Notes: a model not told the origin generated them from the letters alone. 64,000 bases of DNA from Acidobacteriota bacterium (GCA_003165465.1 PLUM01000053.1:25431-89430), one strand, 5' to 3'; shown: positions 25,769 to 34,657, counted from the first letter of the stretch. Numbers and translations: made by a program.

Positions 25769-25845
25769 TGGCGCGCCCGGAGGGAATCGAACCCCCGACA
25801 TTCTGCTTAGAAGGCAGATGCTCTATCCGACTGAGCTACGGGCGC
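25769..25845 (-). tRNA. tRNA-Arg (anticodon TCT), CCA encoded
   Basis: On the minus strand a full cloverleaf folds: acceptor GCGCCCG/CGGGCGC, D-arm AGCTCAGTCGGATAGAGC, anticodon loop TTCTAAG (anticodon TCT, reads AGA), T-loop TTCGATT, discriminator G and encoded CCA. It is followed by TTTTTT, a likely termination signal. Confidence 0.96.
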
Positions 25846-25861
25846 GCGGTGAGCTACTCGA

Positions 25862-25891
25862 ATCCTATCATTGTGCCGGACATCTTGTGAA
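25862..25891 (-). promoter_or_regulatory. Likely promoter of tRNA-Arg
   Basis: On the minus strand TTCACA (25891-25886) and TAGGAT (25867-25862) are 18 nt apart, and the tRNA begins 17 nt after the -10 box. Matches are five and four of six. Confidence 0.4.
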
Positions 25892-25940
25892 GAAATGAGA
25901 AATTGCAGGTGAGCAGCCGATTATCCCCCGGCAGGATGGA

Positions 25941-26092
25941 CGCGTTGCGGAAAAAGTCCCCAATTCTGTCATTCCGAGCGAAGCGAGGAATCTCTCTTCG
26001 ATTTATACCCAGGAAAAGAAGGAGAGATTCCTCGCTTCGCTCGGAATGACAAAAGGTTAGGAGACATTTCCGCAACTTGTGGAGCGCGCTAC
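25941..26092. repeat. Long palindromic element, copy A
   Basis: Outer ends contain GTTGCGGAAAAAGTC and its inverse; the inner arms are a near-perfect ~33-nt inverted repeat starting GTCATTCCGAGCGAAGCG (25968) and ending at 26050. Three relatives lie at 31632, 46505 and 50598. The right end includes the comEA-like stop codon. Apparent reading frames inside it are repeat artefacts. Confidence 0.88.
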
Positions 26093-26445
26093 TGGGCGGG
26101 CGCTTTCTTGGGTGGTTGGCTGCTTTTCGGCGCGGCAGGCGACGGAGAGGGCGGCGCGGAAACTGTGACGTACGGGCGCAAGGCGTCGAGTCTTCTTTGG
26201 CTGATACCGCGAATGACTAGCAAATCTTCGACGCGGTGAAAACGGCCGCTCTTCTGCCGCATCTCGATAATTCTTTGCGCCGTGACCCGGCCGACGCCGG
26301 GCAATTCCTGCAATTCTTTTGCGTTCGCGACATTCAGATCGACGGGTTTCGCGGGAGGATGTTTCCCGGCCTGCGCGGCTACTCCAAAAACGAGCAGCGC
26401 AAGGCTGAAAAGCAGCGCGCCGGTCATCGGACGTTTCGTTCGCAT
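26089..26445 (-). CDS. ComEA-like secreted helix-hairpin-helix protein
   Basis: A 118-residue protein with signal peptide (about residues 1-26, ending VAAQAG), then the ComEA-type double helix-hairpin-helix: VDLNVANAKELQELPGVG, TAQRIIEMR and FHRVEDLLVIRGIS (residues ~35-92). The tail is Pro/Ala/Lys-rich. ComEA-type proteins bind incoming DNA at the cell surface during transformation, but small HhH proteins like this also occur without other competence genes, and none are seen nearby. Its TAG stop lies in the end of a palindromic repeat. Confidence 0.82.
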   Translation of the reverse strand: MRTKRPMTGALLFSLALLVFGVAAQAGKHPPAKPVDLNVANAKELQELPGVGRVTAQRIIEMRQKSGRFHRVEDLLVIRGISQRRLDALRPYVTVSAPPSPSPAAPKSSQPPKKAPAQ

Positions 26446-26504
26446 AGAGCAAATGTCCTTGGCGGAACAGGCTTCAGAGCCTGCGTGGCAACTCGGCTTC
26501 GAAG

Positions 26505-26715
26505 GAGCCAGCGGCTAAAGCCGCATTGATATTGCACATTTTACGGCACGGCTGAAGCCGTGCCCTACAAAGATTGGGCCGTTGCCACACAGGCTCTTCC
26601 GTGCCGTGTGTGGCAACAGGAAGCCGGTCATTGCAGGTCTCGCCTTCGTAGCGCTCGCCTTCAGGCGAGCATCCGCTTGTCGAATCCGCAATGCTCGCCT
26701 GAAACCGGGCCCTAC
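26505..26715. repeat. Cluster of short palindromic repeats
   Basis: Several hairpins of the same design sit side by side: GGCACGGC-TGAA-GCCGTGCC followed by CTAC (26545-26568), GTAG plus GCTCGCC-TTCA-GGCGAGC (26649-26670), and a half copy ending CCCTAC at 26710-26715 that contains the stop codon of the M16 gene. Confidence 0.7.
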
Positions 26716-28088
26716 TCGCAGCGATTCCCTTGCGCGTCATAGAACTCGGGCGTTCCAAACTGCGCGGCCTGCGATTCGATCTGCGCGCGGTCGCCGACGA
26801 TCACAATTTGCGCGTGCGCCGAATCGAAATATTTCCGTGCCGCGTCCAGCACGTCGGCCGGCGTGAGCTTCAGGACGCGCTCGCGGTACGTTTCCAGGTA
26901 ATCCTCTGGCAGCCGTTCGAGCGTGGACGTCGCAAGCTGCCCGGCAAGACCGTCCTGCGTCGCAAGGCCCAGCGAAAATACTCCGGTCAGGTAGTTGCGC
27001 GCGTCGTCCAGTTCTTCCTCGCCGACGGGCGTCGAGCGCATGAGGTCGATCTCGTAAAACATTTCGGTGAGCGTTGCGGCGACCACGTCGTTGCGGACCG
27101 CCGCTCCGACGCTGAAATAGCCGTGCTGGCGCAGCGGATGCGCGGCGCTGCGCGGGCTGTACGTATAGCCCTTCTGCTCGCGAATGTTCATCACCAGCCG
27201 CGAATTGAACGCGCCGCCGTAAATCGAATTCGCAAGCGTGAGGCGCAGCCAGTCCGGATGCTTCCGCGTGATCGCCCGATTGCCGAGAACAATCTGCGTT
27301 TGCACCGATCCCGGGAGATGCACGAGGTACACGTGGCGCTCCCGCGCTTCGGGCAGCGCCGGATTCGGCGCATCCTCCACCGGACCAGGAGCCCACGAAC
27401 CAAACGCCTGTTCAATTTGCGCCAGCATCTCGGACGGCGCAAAATCGCCCACCATTACGAGCAACGCGTTTCCGGGGCGGTAGTAATGCTCGTAGTATTC
27501 CTTGAGCTGCTCGATGCGGTAGCCCATCACCTGCGCTTCGGTCGGCGAAATCGTGCCGTACGGGTGCGCGCCAAACAGGACCCGCCTCAGGCGTTCGCTG
27601 GCCAGAAAGCCTGGAGTAGTGCGCCCGATGCGCAAGCCCTCCACCAACTGGCGGCGCTCGCGTTCGAATTCATCCGCGGGAAAAGAAGCCTTTTGCGCCA
27701 GTTCCGAGACCAGCTTCAACAAATCGTTCGAAAAATCCACGAGGCCGGCGAACGAAATCGCGCTGGTATCGGCGCCCGCTCCGGACGAGAGGTCGGCGCC
27801 CATGCGACGCAGGTCTTCCTCGATTTGGCGGCTGGTGCGCGCCGTGGTGCCCGTGCGGACCATCGTGGCCGTCATATCGCCCAGGCCCGGCGTCTTCGCG
27901 GCCGCCACGGCGTTGCCGCTGCGAAAGAAAAGCTCGCCGGTAAATTTCGGAATCGTGTGCGATTCCACGAGAACCACTTCGAGGCCGTTCGAAAGCGTTC
28001 GATGCACGCGCAGCGGCCAGATCACGGGTCGCGCGGCGGTGAGCGGCGGAACCGACGAATGTGTTTCCGAATGAGGCAAGGAAGCCAT
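26712..28088 (-). CDS. M16-family peptidase homologue, catalytic motif lost
   Basis: The 458-residue protein has both M16 half-domains but the zinc motif HxxEH is absent; the equivalent position reads LGDMT (residues 69-73). The substrate-binding R/Y region is kept (GYTYSPRSAAHPLRQHGYF). In two-subunit M16 proteases one subunit carries zinc and the other is inactive but needed, so this is likely the non-catalytic partner of the gene just upstream. Its start overlaps that gene's stop by one base. No signal peptide is evident. Confidence 0.88.
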   Translation of the reverse strand: MASLPHSETHSSVPPLTAARPVIWPLRVHRTLSNGLEVVLVESHTIPKFTGELFFRSGNAVAAAKTPGLGDMTATMVRTGTTARTSRQIEEDLRRMGADLSSGAGADTSAISFAGLVDFSNDLLKLVSELAQKASFPADEFERERRQLVEGLRIGRTTPGFLASERLRRVLFGAHPYGTISPTEAQVMGYRIEQLKEYYEHYYRPGNALLVMVGDFAPSEMLAQIEQAFGSWAPGPVEDAPNPALPEARERHVYLVHLPGSVQTQIVLGNRAITRKHPDWLRLTLANSIYGGAFNSRLVMNIREQKGYTYSPRSAAHPLRQHGYFSVGAAVRNDVVAATLTEMFYEIDLMRSTPVGEEELDDARNYLTGVFSLGLATQDGLAGQLATSTLERLPEDYLETYRERVLKLTPADVLDAARKYFDSAHAQIVIVGDRAQIESQAAQFGTPEFYDAQGNRCE

Positions 28089-29404
28089 CAGGCCGCCCCT
28101 TTCTTCGCCGGCTGGCGAATGGCGATCGAGCGGTTGTGGCGCACCATGATTTTTTGCGCGACGGACTGCACAGCCCCGGGAGTAACCTCCATGAATCCAT
28201 CGAGGATCGTGTTTACGAGGTGCGGATCGTTGTCAAACAGCGAGAAACACGCGAGCAGGTGCATCAGACCGTATCGCGGGATATGCGCGCCGTGCCCGCC
28301 CTCGATCATGGAAAAATAATTCGACCGGAACTTCACCTTGATCGGCTCCAGTTCCTCGGCTGCAATTCCCTTCTCTTTCATCTCGTCGATCACCTGATCG
28401 TAGGCGGCGATGGTCTGGTCCGTGGAATATTCGGGCTTGTGCAATATGCGCGTCACCATGAGCGTCGGGCCGTTGTAATCGAACAGGTCGCCGACGGGAT
28501 AGTGGATGCCGCCCTCGGCGTCGACGGCGATCTGTTGCTCGAGCACCAGTTGGCGATAGACGCGCCCGGCGCGGCCGCCGTGCAGCGCCTGATCCAGCAT
28601 GGCTGCGGCGTGCCACTCGGGCGTGCGGCGGCGGGGCGCCTGGTAACCGATGGCGATTCCGGGAAGCGTGCCGAATTTTTCCTCGACGACGCCGCGCCGC
28701 TCCTCGATCTGCGGCGGCTCATCGATGTCGGCGGGCGTTGGCTGTGGCCCCGATGGAATCGACGCAAAATGGCGTTCGGCGAGCTTGATCCCTTCGTCCG
28801 GATCGACGTCTCCGACGATCAGCAGAACGGCATTCGAGGGCGCGTAATATGTTTTGAAGAATTTCTGGACGTCCTCGAGAGTCGCGGCGTCCAGATCCTC
28901 GAAATCTCCGTAAAAATTGTGAGCATTCGCCCAGTTGCGATAGGCAATGGGAGGAAGATCGAGCCAAGGAAAACCGCCGTAGGGCTGATTGAGAACGTTG
29001 ACGCGCACTTCCTCTTTCACCACGTCGCGCTGGTTGCGCAAATTTTCGTCGTCCACCTTGAGCGCGCGCATGCGATCCGCCTCGAGCCACAACACGCGTT
29101 CGAGCGCATTCGACGGCACCGACTCGTAATAGTTCGTGACGTCATAGTGCGTCGAGCCATTCAGCACTCCGCCGGAAGAATTGACCAGCTTGATGTGCAC
29201 CATCTTGCCGGCGTTCGCCGAGCCCTGAAACATCATGTGTTCGAACAGATGGGCGAAACCGCTGCGGCCGCGCGGCTCGATGCGGAACCCGATATTGTAA
29301 TAAACACCGACGGTAGCCACCGGGGCCGTGCGGTCCGGAGAAATGACCACACGCAGGCCGTTGGGCAGCGTCGTAGTCTCGATTGGAATGTCCCGTTGCG
29401 TCAA
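28088..29404 (-). CDS. M16-family zinc metallopeptidase (catalytic subunit)
   Basis: The 438-residue protein has an intact inverted zinc motif HLFEH with H52, E55 and H56, and a third ligand candidate E131/E132 (VVKEEVRVN). It lacks the C-terminal R/Y strength seen in its partner. It probably forms a heterodimer with the following gene, digesting peptides inside the cell or periplasm; no signal sequence is visible. Start MTQRDIPIETTTLPNGLRVV matches the normal family beginning. Confidence 0.92.
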   Translation of the reverse strand: MTQRDIPIETTTLPNGLRVVISPDRTAPVATVGVYYNIGFRIEPRGRSGFAHLFEHMMFQGSANAGKMVHIKLVNSSGGVLNGSTHYDVTNYYESVPSNALERVLWLEADRMRALKVDDENLRNQRDVVKEEVRVNVLNQPYGGFPWLDLPPIAYRNWANAHNFYGDFEDLDAATLEDVQKFFKTYYAPSNAVLLIVGDVDPDEGIKLAERHFASIPSGPQPTPADIDEPPQIEERRGVVEEKFGTLPGIAIGYQAPRRRTPEWHAAAMLDQALHGGRAGRVYRQLVLEQQIAVDAEGGIHYPVGDLFDYNGPTLMVTRILHKPEYSTDQTIAAYDQVIDEMKEKGIAAEELEPIKVKFRSNYFSMIEGGHGAHIPRYGLMHLLACFSLFDNDPHLVNTILDGFMEVTPGAVQSVAQKIMVRHNRSIAIRQPAKKGAA

Positions 29405-29506
29405 AAGGCCCCCTGTATAACCAATCTGTGTTTTTGCGTCGCACGACGAATTCTGGCTGCCCCTGGGTTCTCACGACAGGTTGCGGCGAATACCAACCTT
29501 GCACCC

Positions 29507-30391
29507 CTACTTCTTCTTTTTCGAAACCGTAGCCGCGCCGAATATCCGGTCAAGCTGATTCAACATGGCGCCAGGCTGCGCGGCAAACTCTTCCGCCGTC
29601 AGGCGCGCGAGCGGCTTGTACGCCGCCAGATATTCCGGATTCAAATCGGCCAGCGCCTTTACGTGCCGCTCGATCGTCGAAAAATCTCCCCTCGCCAGCG
29701 GACCGGTCCAGGCCGCGAGAGGGCCGATGCGTTCGAAATTGTTGAGCGTCTGCCGCGCCAGCGGCAGCAGGGCGCGCATCGCCTGGCGGCGCTTGAATCC
29801 CTGCGCCATGAGCAGGCGCGTGGCCGTTTCGATCAGCACGAGCACATACACGCAGGCAAACGACCCAGCCGCATGATACGCCGCCTTGTTTGCTCCCGAC
29901 AAGCGCACGGCCACTCCGCCCATCTGATGAATCATTTTTCGCGCCGCCTTCAACGCCGTCGGACAGCCGTCGATGCCGAAAATACATTGCGCGAGGTCCG
30001 GAATATTCTGGTTGGAAAACGTCTGCATCGGGTGCATCGATCCGGTCGCCGCGCCCAGTTCGGCTAGCGGCCGAAGCACGCTGAAATCGAGCGCACCGCT
30101 CGTGTGCAGCGCGACTTTCCCGCGCCATTCTTTTCCGCCGATCTGCGCGAGTTTTTCCGCCACGCCTTCGATGGCGCCGTCCGGAGCGGTGATTAACACA
30201 AATCGCGAATTCAGAATCTCATGCGTTAGCCCATCCAGGGCATGTCCCTCGCCAATCGCGCGCACGGCCGCGCGCGCCGTGGCCATGGACTGGGCCGTGA
30301 CGCCGCCCACGCGCCAGCCAAGCTCGTGCAATCGGCGCCCCAGCGCGCGCCCCACGCGCCCCGCTCCGACGATCGATACGGCCTGCGACAT
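29507..30391 (-). CDS. Rossmann-like/DUF2520 domain protein
   Basis: A 294-residue protein with an N-terminal NAD(P)-binding fold (VSIVGAGRVGRALGRRL) and a helical DUF2520 C-terminal domain, with SMHPMQTFS and NKAAYHAAGSFACVY as conserved blocks. It resembles ketopantoate- or pyrroline-carboxylate-reductase-like dehydrogenases; the substrate is unknown. The ATG at 30391 is chosen because it places the GxGxxG loop at the N-terminus; a start 10 codons upstream is possible. It diverges from the glycosyltransferase gene. Confidence 0.85.
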   Translation of the reverse strand: MSQAVSIVGAGRVGRALGRRLHELGWRVGGVTAQSMATARAAVRAIGEGHALDGLTHEILNSRFVLITAPDGAIEGVAEKLAQIGGKEWRGKVALHTSGALDFSVLRPLAELGAATGSMHPMQTFSNQNIPDLAQCIFGIDGCPTALKAARKMIHQMGGVAVRLSGANKAAYHAAGSFACVYVLVLIETATRLLMAQGFKRRQAMRALLPLARQTLNNFERIGPLAAWTGPLARGDFSTIERHVKALADLNPEYLAAYKPLARLTAEEFAAQPGAMLNQLDRIFGAATVSKKKK

Positions 30392-30429
30392 CCGCTGTGT
30401 TAGCATTCCATTGGCTGCCATTTCATGGA

Positions 30430-31605
30430 GTGGATGCGGACAACTTTCCCTTGCACACGTTCTGGATTTTAATATTTAGTGTAATCGCTTTCCTGTGGAT
30501 CGCTCAGGGCATTCGGGCCGGCATTGGCATGTCGCGCCTGCCGTGGCTTTCCGATGTTACCCCAATCGCCTCCGAGGGTGCGCCCCTCGTTTCCATTATT
30601 TTTGCCGCGCGCGATGAAGCCGAAAAACTGCCCGCCGCCATCCAAACGCTGCTGGCCCAGGATTATCCCCGGTTTGAGGTCGTTGCCGTCAACGACCGCT
30701 CCACGGATCGAACTCCCGTAATCCTACACGAAATCGAGCAATCCAGCCGCAATCTAATTGTCACCGATATTGCCACTTTGCCCGCGGGCTGGCTGGGAAA
30801 GCCGCACGCGCTGGTGGCCGGCTTCCATCAATCGCACGGCGAATGGCTCGTCTTCACGGACGCGGATGTTCATTTCGAGCCGGACGTCTTGCGCCGCGCC
30901 ATCGCGCTGGCAGCCGAACGCAAGTGGGATCATTTGACGCTGCTTGCTTCGGTCACCATGCGCGGCTTCTGGGAAATCACGGCGATTTCGTATTTCGGTC
31001 TCGGCTTCGTTTTTGGCAATGAGCCCTGGCTGGCTTCCGATCCGCGCTCGGCGCGATATGTGGGAGTCGGTGCCTTCCAACTCGTGCGGCGCTCGTCCTA
31101 CGAAAAAAGCGGCGGGCACGCGCGCCTTCGCATGGACGTGATCGAGGACATGAAACTTGGCAAGCTGATGAAGATGGCCGGATTCCGCTCGGGCGTGGCC
31201 GTCGCGGAGGACATCGTCCGCGTGCGCTGGCACAGCGGCCTCCGCGACGTCATTCGCGGCGTGACGAAAAACATGTTTGCCGCCGTCCACTACAACCCAT
31301 TCTTTGCCGCCGCCTTGATGCTGCTTTCCGTGACCATGAGCGTGCTGCCATTTTTCGGCGTCGCATTCGCCTCAGGCTGGGCGCGCGTGTTCGCCGGGAT
31401 CGCGGCGGGCGCCGCCGTCCTGATTCACGGGGCGATGATCTGGTCGACCGACGCTTCTCCGCTCTACGGCCTCACGCACCCGCTCGGCGCGCTGCTATTT
31501 TGCTGGATGGTGGCGCGCTCGGCCATCGCCACGCTGTGGCGTGGCGGCGTTATCTGGCGCGACACGTTCTATCCTCTGAAGGAACTGCGCAAGGGATTAG
31601 TCTGA
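30430..31605 (+). CDS. Family 2 glycosyltransferase, membrane-bound (HpnB-like)
   Basis: About 391 residues. One N-terminal helix (FWILIFSVIAFLWIAQG) is followed by a GT2 domain: PLVSIIFAARDEAEKLP, then the DxD region VFTDADVHFEPD, then WHSGLRDVIRGVTKN. Three or four C-terminal helices follow. The size and layout resemble hopanoid-associated glycosyltransferase HpnB, but no hopanoid genes are nearby, so the substrate is open. The start is uncertain: GTG at 30430 leaves room before the divergent gene, while a GTG at 30397 would leave only 5 nt. Confidence 0.82.
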   Translation: MDADNFPLHTFWILIFSVIAFLWIAQGIRAGIGMSRLPWLSDVTPIASEGAPLVSIIFAARDEAEKLPAAIQTLLAQDYPRFEVVAVNDRSTDRTPVILHEIEQSSRNLIVTDIATLPAGWLGKPHALVAGFHQSHGEWLVFTDADVHFEPDVLRRAIALAAERKWDHLTLLASVTMRGFWEITAISYFGLGFVFGNEPWLASDPRSARYVGVGAFQLVRRSSYEKSGGHARLRMDVIEDMKLGKLMKMAGFRSGVAVAEDIVRVRWHSGLRDVIRGVTKNMFAAVHYNPFFAAALMLLSVTMSVLPFFGVAFASGWARVFAGIAAGAAVLIHGAMIWSTDASPLYGLTHPLGALLFCWMVARSAIATLWRGGVIWRDTFYPLKELRKGLV

Positions 31606-31631
31606 TAGTTTGCGCTCTATAAACCATACGC

Positions 31632-31790
31632 CGGCTTCCACAGGTTGCGGAAAAAGTCTTCCAGACCTTTTGTCATTCCGAGCGAAGCGAGGAATCTCTC
31701 TTTCTTTTCTTGGGCCTGGATCGAAGAGAGATTCCTCGCTTCGCTCGGAATGACAAAATTAGGGACTTTTTCCGCAACCTGTTCCAGCCG
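31632..31790. repeat. Long palindromic element, copy B
   Basis: Outer inverted ends CCACAGGTTGCGGAAAAAGTC and counterpart, inner inverted arms from GTCATTCCGAGCGAAGCG to its complement, separated by a short spacer. This is the most symmetrical copy and fills most of the ~300 nt gap before the next gene. Confidence 0.9.
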
Positions 31791-31909
31791 CAAACCGGCA
31801 AGCTGACGCCGAATCCATATCGTTCATGTAACGTTCAGGTTTATTTGATATTTTGTTTACATTCAGGCCATCTTCTTCCGGCAATTAAGACAACTAGGGA
31901 GGGAAACCA

Positions 31910-32842
31910 ATGGCGACTGCCGCTCATCCGCAATGGCGTGTTTGGCTGGTTCTCATGGTGGTGGTGATTGCCGCCGGGAGCTTGGGTATCCCGGCGGTAA
32001 GAAGCGTGGCATTGAAGTCTCTTCAATCGCTGCGCATTCAAAAAGCTCAAACGGTCAACGCAAATTTTTCCCCTTTTGTTGACGCAAATGCGAACCCCAC
32101 GCTCCATCAGATGGTCACGCAAATGATTTCCGACAAGGTTCAGGTCGAGGTAAACGAAGACAATCGCCCGGTTGAAGATGTTGCGGGCGCGCGCCAATTG
32201 GCGGGATTTGCCGTGCAATTACTCGGTGCGCGAAAAGATGCGCCGAAACTCGTAGTCGGCGGCGCACACAAAATCGAGGTAATTGTGGATCGCTCGCGCC
32301 TGCAAGCGATCGCCACCGAAGCAGGTCACCCGGAGCTGGTGTTGCCGCAGTCCCTCGACGGAGCGACCGTCGGAGTGCTGGTTCCGCGATCGGTGCAAGT
32401 CCAATATGGAACTTGCCCCGGCCCGGCGGATGCCAGCAAGGTAATCGCGGACAACATTACCGGACCTTCGCCGACAACTACCCAATATAGCGACTGCGTT
32501 CGCCTGCGCGAGGGCCCGGCTCCCATCGTCAACGTGCCGGCGGGGCTCGACGTTGGCGGGCTTGCGCAAATTGGGCTGGAGACTGCGGGAATGACTCCGA
32601 GTCAGGCGAGCGATTTCCTCCATACGATCGACTGGAAGGCGACACTGACGCTATCGGTCCCTCGCTCCTTGCGTTCGTATGAAGTGGTAAAGGTAAACGG
32701 CACGAGTGGCACTCTCCTCAGCATGGCCGGAAGGCGCGGCCCTGGATATGCCCTTATCTGGACGAACAATGGACTTGTTTATTCCCTCACCGGATTCGGA
32801 GATTCCAGCCAAGCCGTGGTTTTGGCCGATTCGCTGAAATGA
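31910..32842 (+). CDS. Membrane-anchored extracytoplasmic protein of unknown family, linked to an ABC transporter
   Basis: A 310-residue protein with one N-terminal anchor (WLVLMVVVIAAGSLGIPAV) and a large domain with no motif I recognise. There are two Cys (YGTCPG and YSDCVR), perhaps a disulfide. The C-terminal ~60 residues (VVKVNGTSGTLLSM, YALIWTNNGLVYSLTGFG) resemble the DUF4367-type tail of anti-sigma-like proteins, an inference. AGGGAGGGAA lies 5 nt before the ATG. It is followed after 13 nt by an ABC ATPase and permease, suggesting one functional unit. Confidence 0.7.
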   Translation: MATAAHPQWRVWLVLMVVVIAAGSLGIPAVRSVALKSLQSLRIQKAQTVNANFSPFVDANANPTLHQMVTQMISDKVQVEVNEDNRPVEDVAGARQLAGFAVQLLGARKDAPKLVVGGAHKIEVIVDRSRLQAIATEAGHPELVLPQSLDGATVGVLVPRSVQVQYGTCPGPADASKVIADNITGPSPTTTQYSDCVRLREGPAPIVNVPAGLDVGGLAQIGLETAGMTPSQASDFLHTIDWKATLTLSVPRSLRSYEVVKVNGTSGTLLSMAGRRGPGYALIWTNNGLVYSLTGFGDSSQAVVLADSLK

Positions 32843-32855
32843 ACAGGAGCTAACG

Positions 32856-33782
32856 GTGTCCCACGAGGATGACTGCGCGATTCGGACACAAAATTTGCGC
32901 AAAGTTTTTGGCGACAAAGTCGCGGTGCGCGACCTCACCTTAACCGTGCGCCAGGGCGAAATATTTGGCTTCCTCGGCCCAAACGGCGCGGGCAAAAGCA
33001 CTTCGATCAAAATGCTACTCGGCCTCGCCAAACCCACAAGCGGGGAGGCATGGGTGCTGGGCGCGCCTTCCGGCGACGTCGAAATCCGGCGAAGAATCGG
33101 ATTCCTGCCGGAAAATTTCCGCTTTTACGAATGGCTCACGCCCGCCGAACTTTTGCACCTGCACGGCCGCCTCTCCGGCGTTTCCGCAAGCAAGCTATCG
33201 GAGCGTGTTCCGGCGCTCATCGATATGGTCGGACTCACGCCCCATATTGATAAACGATTGCAAAACTTCTCGAAGGGCATGTTGCAGCGCATTGGGCTCG
33301 CGCAGGCGCTGATTCACGAGCCCGACGTGATCTTTCTCGACGAGCCGACCTCGGGACTCGATCCGCTGGGCCGCCGAATGGTGCGGGATATTATTCGCGT
33401 ACAGCGCGACCGGGGAGCCACGGTATTTTTGAATTCGCACATCCTCAGTGAAATCGAAATCACCTGCGACCAGGTCGTGTTCATCCGCGAAGGCGAGGTC
33501 GTAACCAGCCGTGACATGCGAGCGCAGCAGGAAGAAGCGGTGCGCGTCGAGGTGCGTGCGCGAAAGATTTCTCCGGAATGCGTCTCGGGCCTTGCACGCT
33601 GGAGCGCGTCCGTGCAGGTGGACGAGGAGCGACTGACATTCACGACGGAATCCAGGGAGGCACTTCCCGACATATTGCGCCATCTGATCGCCGCGGGCGC
33701 CGATGTCTACCAGTTCACGCCGCAACGGATGTCGCTCGAAGAGCTGTTCATGAACGTCATGGGCGAGGATCGAGGACTTTGA
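32856..33782 (+). CDS. ABC transporter ATP-binding protein
   Basis: A 308-residue ABC ATPase with Walker A GFLGPNGAGKSTSIKML, signature FSKGMLQRIGLAQAL, Walker B VIFLDEPTSGLDP and H-loop in LNSHILSE. The C-terminal ~90 residues form an extension typical of ABC-2 exporters (NatA/CcmA-like). GTG start at 32856 after CAGGAG. Its TGA overlaps the permease ATG by one base. Confidence 0.92.
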   Translation: MSHEDDCAIRTQNLRKVFGDKVAVRDLTLTVRQGEIFGFLGPNGAGKSTSIKMLLGLAKPTSGEAWVLGAPSGDVEIRRRIGFLPENFRFYEWLTPAELLHLHGRLSGVSASKLSERVPALIDMVGLTPHIDKRLQNFSKGMLQRIGLAQALIHEPDVIFLDEPTSGLDPLGRRMVRDIIRVQRDRGATVFLNSHILSEIEITCDQVVFIREGEVVTSRDMRAQQEEAVRVEVRARKISPECVSGLARWSASVQVDEERLTFTTESREALPDILRHLIAAGADVYQFTPQRMSLEELFMNVMGEDRGL

Positions 33783-34612
33783 TGGGCGTTTGGATCATGG
33801 CGAGCATCACGTTTCGGGAAGCGGCGCGCAAGAAGATTTTGTGGACCGCGCTCCTTGCCGGCGCGGCGTTTCTTCTGGTGTTTGGCATCGGATTGCACTT
33901 TCAGTCCGGGGATTTCCGAAACTCCAGTGTGCCTCCATTTTTGAGGTACCAGGTCGTGAGCGCCATGCTCATGATCGGCCTATATACCGTAGACCTCCTC
34001 GCCGTGGTCATGACCACACTCACATCCGTGGATACGATTTCAGGAGAAATTACATCGGGCACGATCCACGCCATCGCCACTAAACCACTTGCCCGCTGGC
34101 AAATCCTGATTGGCAAATGGCTGGGCTTCGTAGCGATGGCCGGCGTGTATGTGGCCATCATGTTCTCGGGTACAATTGCCGAGGGATTTTTCATTGGCGG
34201 AGTGATGGCACAGCACCCGATGCGTGGCGCGCTCCTGGTTTTTCTGGAATGCATCGTCGCGTTGTCGGTTACGTTCATGTTCGGCACCTGGTTTTCGACC
34301 CTTACCAGTGGCGTCATCACTCTTGGACTGCTCGGAGTCGCGTTTCTAGGCGGCTGGCTCGAACAAATGAGCGGGTTCACGGAAGGCTCGCGGCTGGCGA
34401 TGGTCGGCATCGTCTCAAGCCTCATCATGCCGAGTGAAGCCGTCTGGCGCCGCGCCGCCTTCGAAATGGAGTCGCCGCTCGCCGGATCCCTGCAATTCTC
34501 GCCCTTCGCGGATATTTCCATTCCCAGCCTTGCGATGATCGTCTATGCGAGCGTGTATCTGCTCATTGCGCTGGCCATCGCCGTCTACCATTTTCGTGAG
34601 CGCGATCTCTGA
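33782..34612 (+). CDS. ABC-2 type permease
   Basis: A 276-residue membrane protein with six hydrophobic segments. MGVWIMASITFREAARKKILWTAL is the cytosolic N-terminal helix of ABC-2 permeases, and SGEITSGTIHAIATKPLARWQILIGKW the conserved loop that contacts the ATPase. The frame is open far upstream, but the ATG at 33782 overlapping the ATPase stop (TGATG) is the coupled start. The transported substrate is unknown. Confidence 0.85.
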   Translation: MGVWIMASITFREAARKKILWTALLAGAAFLLVFGIGLHFQSGDFRNSSVPPFLRYQVVSAMLMIGLYTVDLLAVVMTTLTSVDTISGEITSGTIHAIATKPLARWQILIGKWLGFVAMAGVYVAIMFSGTIAEGFFIGGVMAQHPMRGALLVFLECIVALSVTFMFGTWFSTLTSGVITLGLLGVAFLGGWLEQMSGFTEGSRLAMVGIVSSLIMPSEAVWRRAAFEMESPLAGSLQFSPFADISIPSLAMIVYASVYLLIALAIAVYHFRERDL

Positions 34613-34633
34613 AGTATTTGGCGGAATAAACGC

Positions 34634-34657
34634 TTTCAGTAGCGCGGGCTACTGAAA
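34634..34657. repeat. Palindrome between converging genes
   Basis: TTTCAGTAG / CTACTGAAA, a 9-bp stem around CGCGGG, containing the GTAGCGCGGGC core of the short repeat family. It lies between the ABC permease and uvrB stops and has no T-run. Confidence 0.55.

Noticed and set aside
25769..25845. tRNA-Arg considered as a genomic-island integration site
   Set aside because: No integrase, direct repeat of the tRNA end, or block of foreign genes lies on either side.
25854..26075. Short frames inside the long palindromic elements (also at 46490-46672 and 50555-50850)
   Set aside because: Their protein sequence (CHSERSEES and GLDRREIPR types) comes from the repeat itself and recurs at each copy; no start sites or family support.
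26089..26445. ComEA-like gene and cinA as signs of a competence locus
   Set aside because: No comEC, pil or dprA genes lie in the window and the genes are far apart; both families have wider roles.
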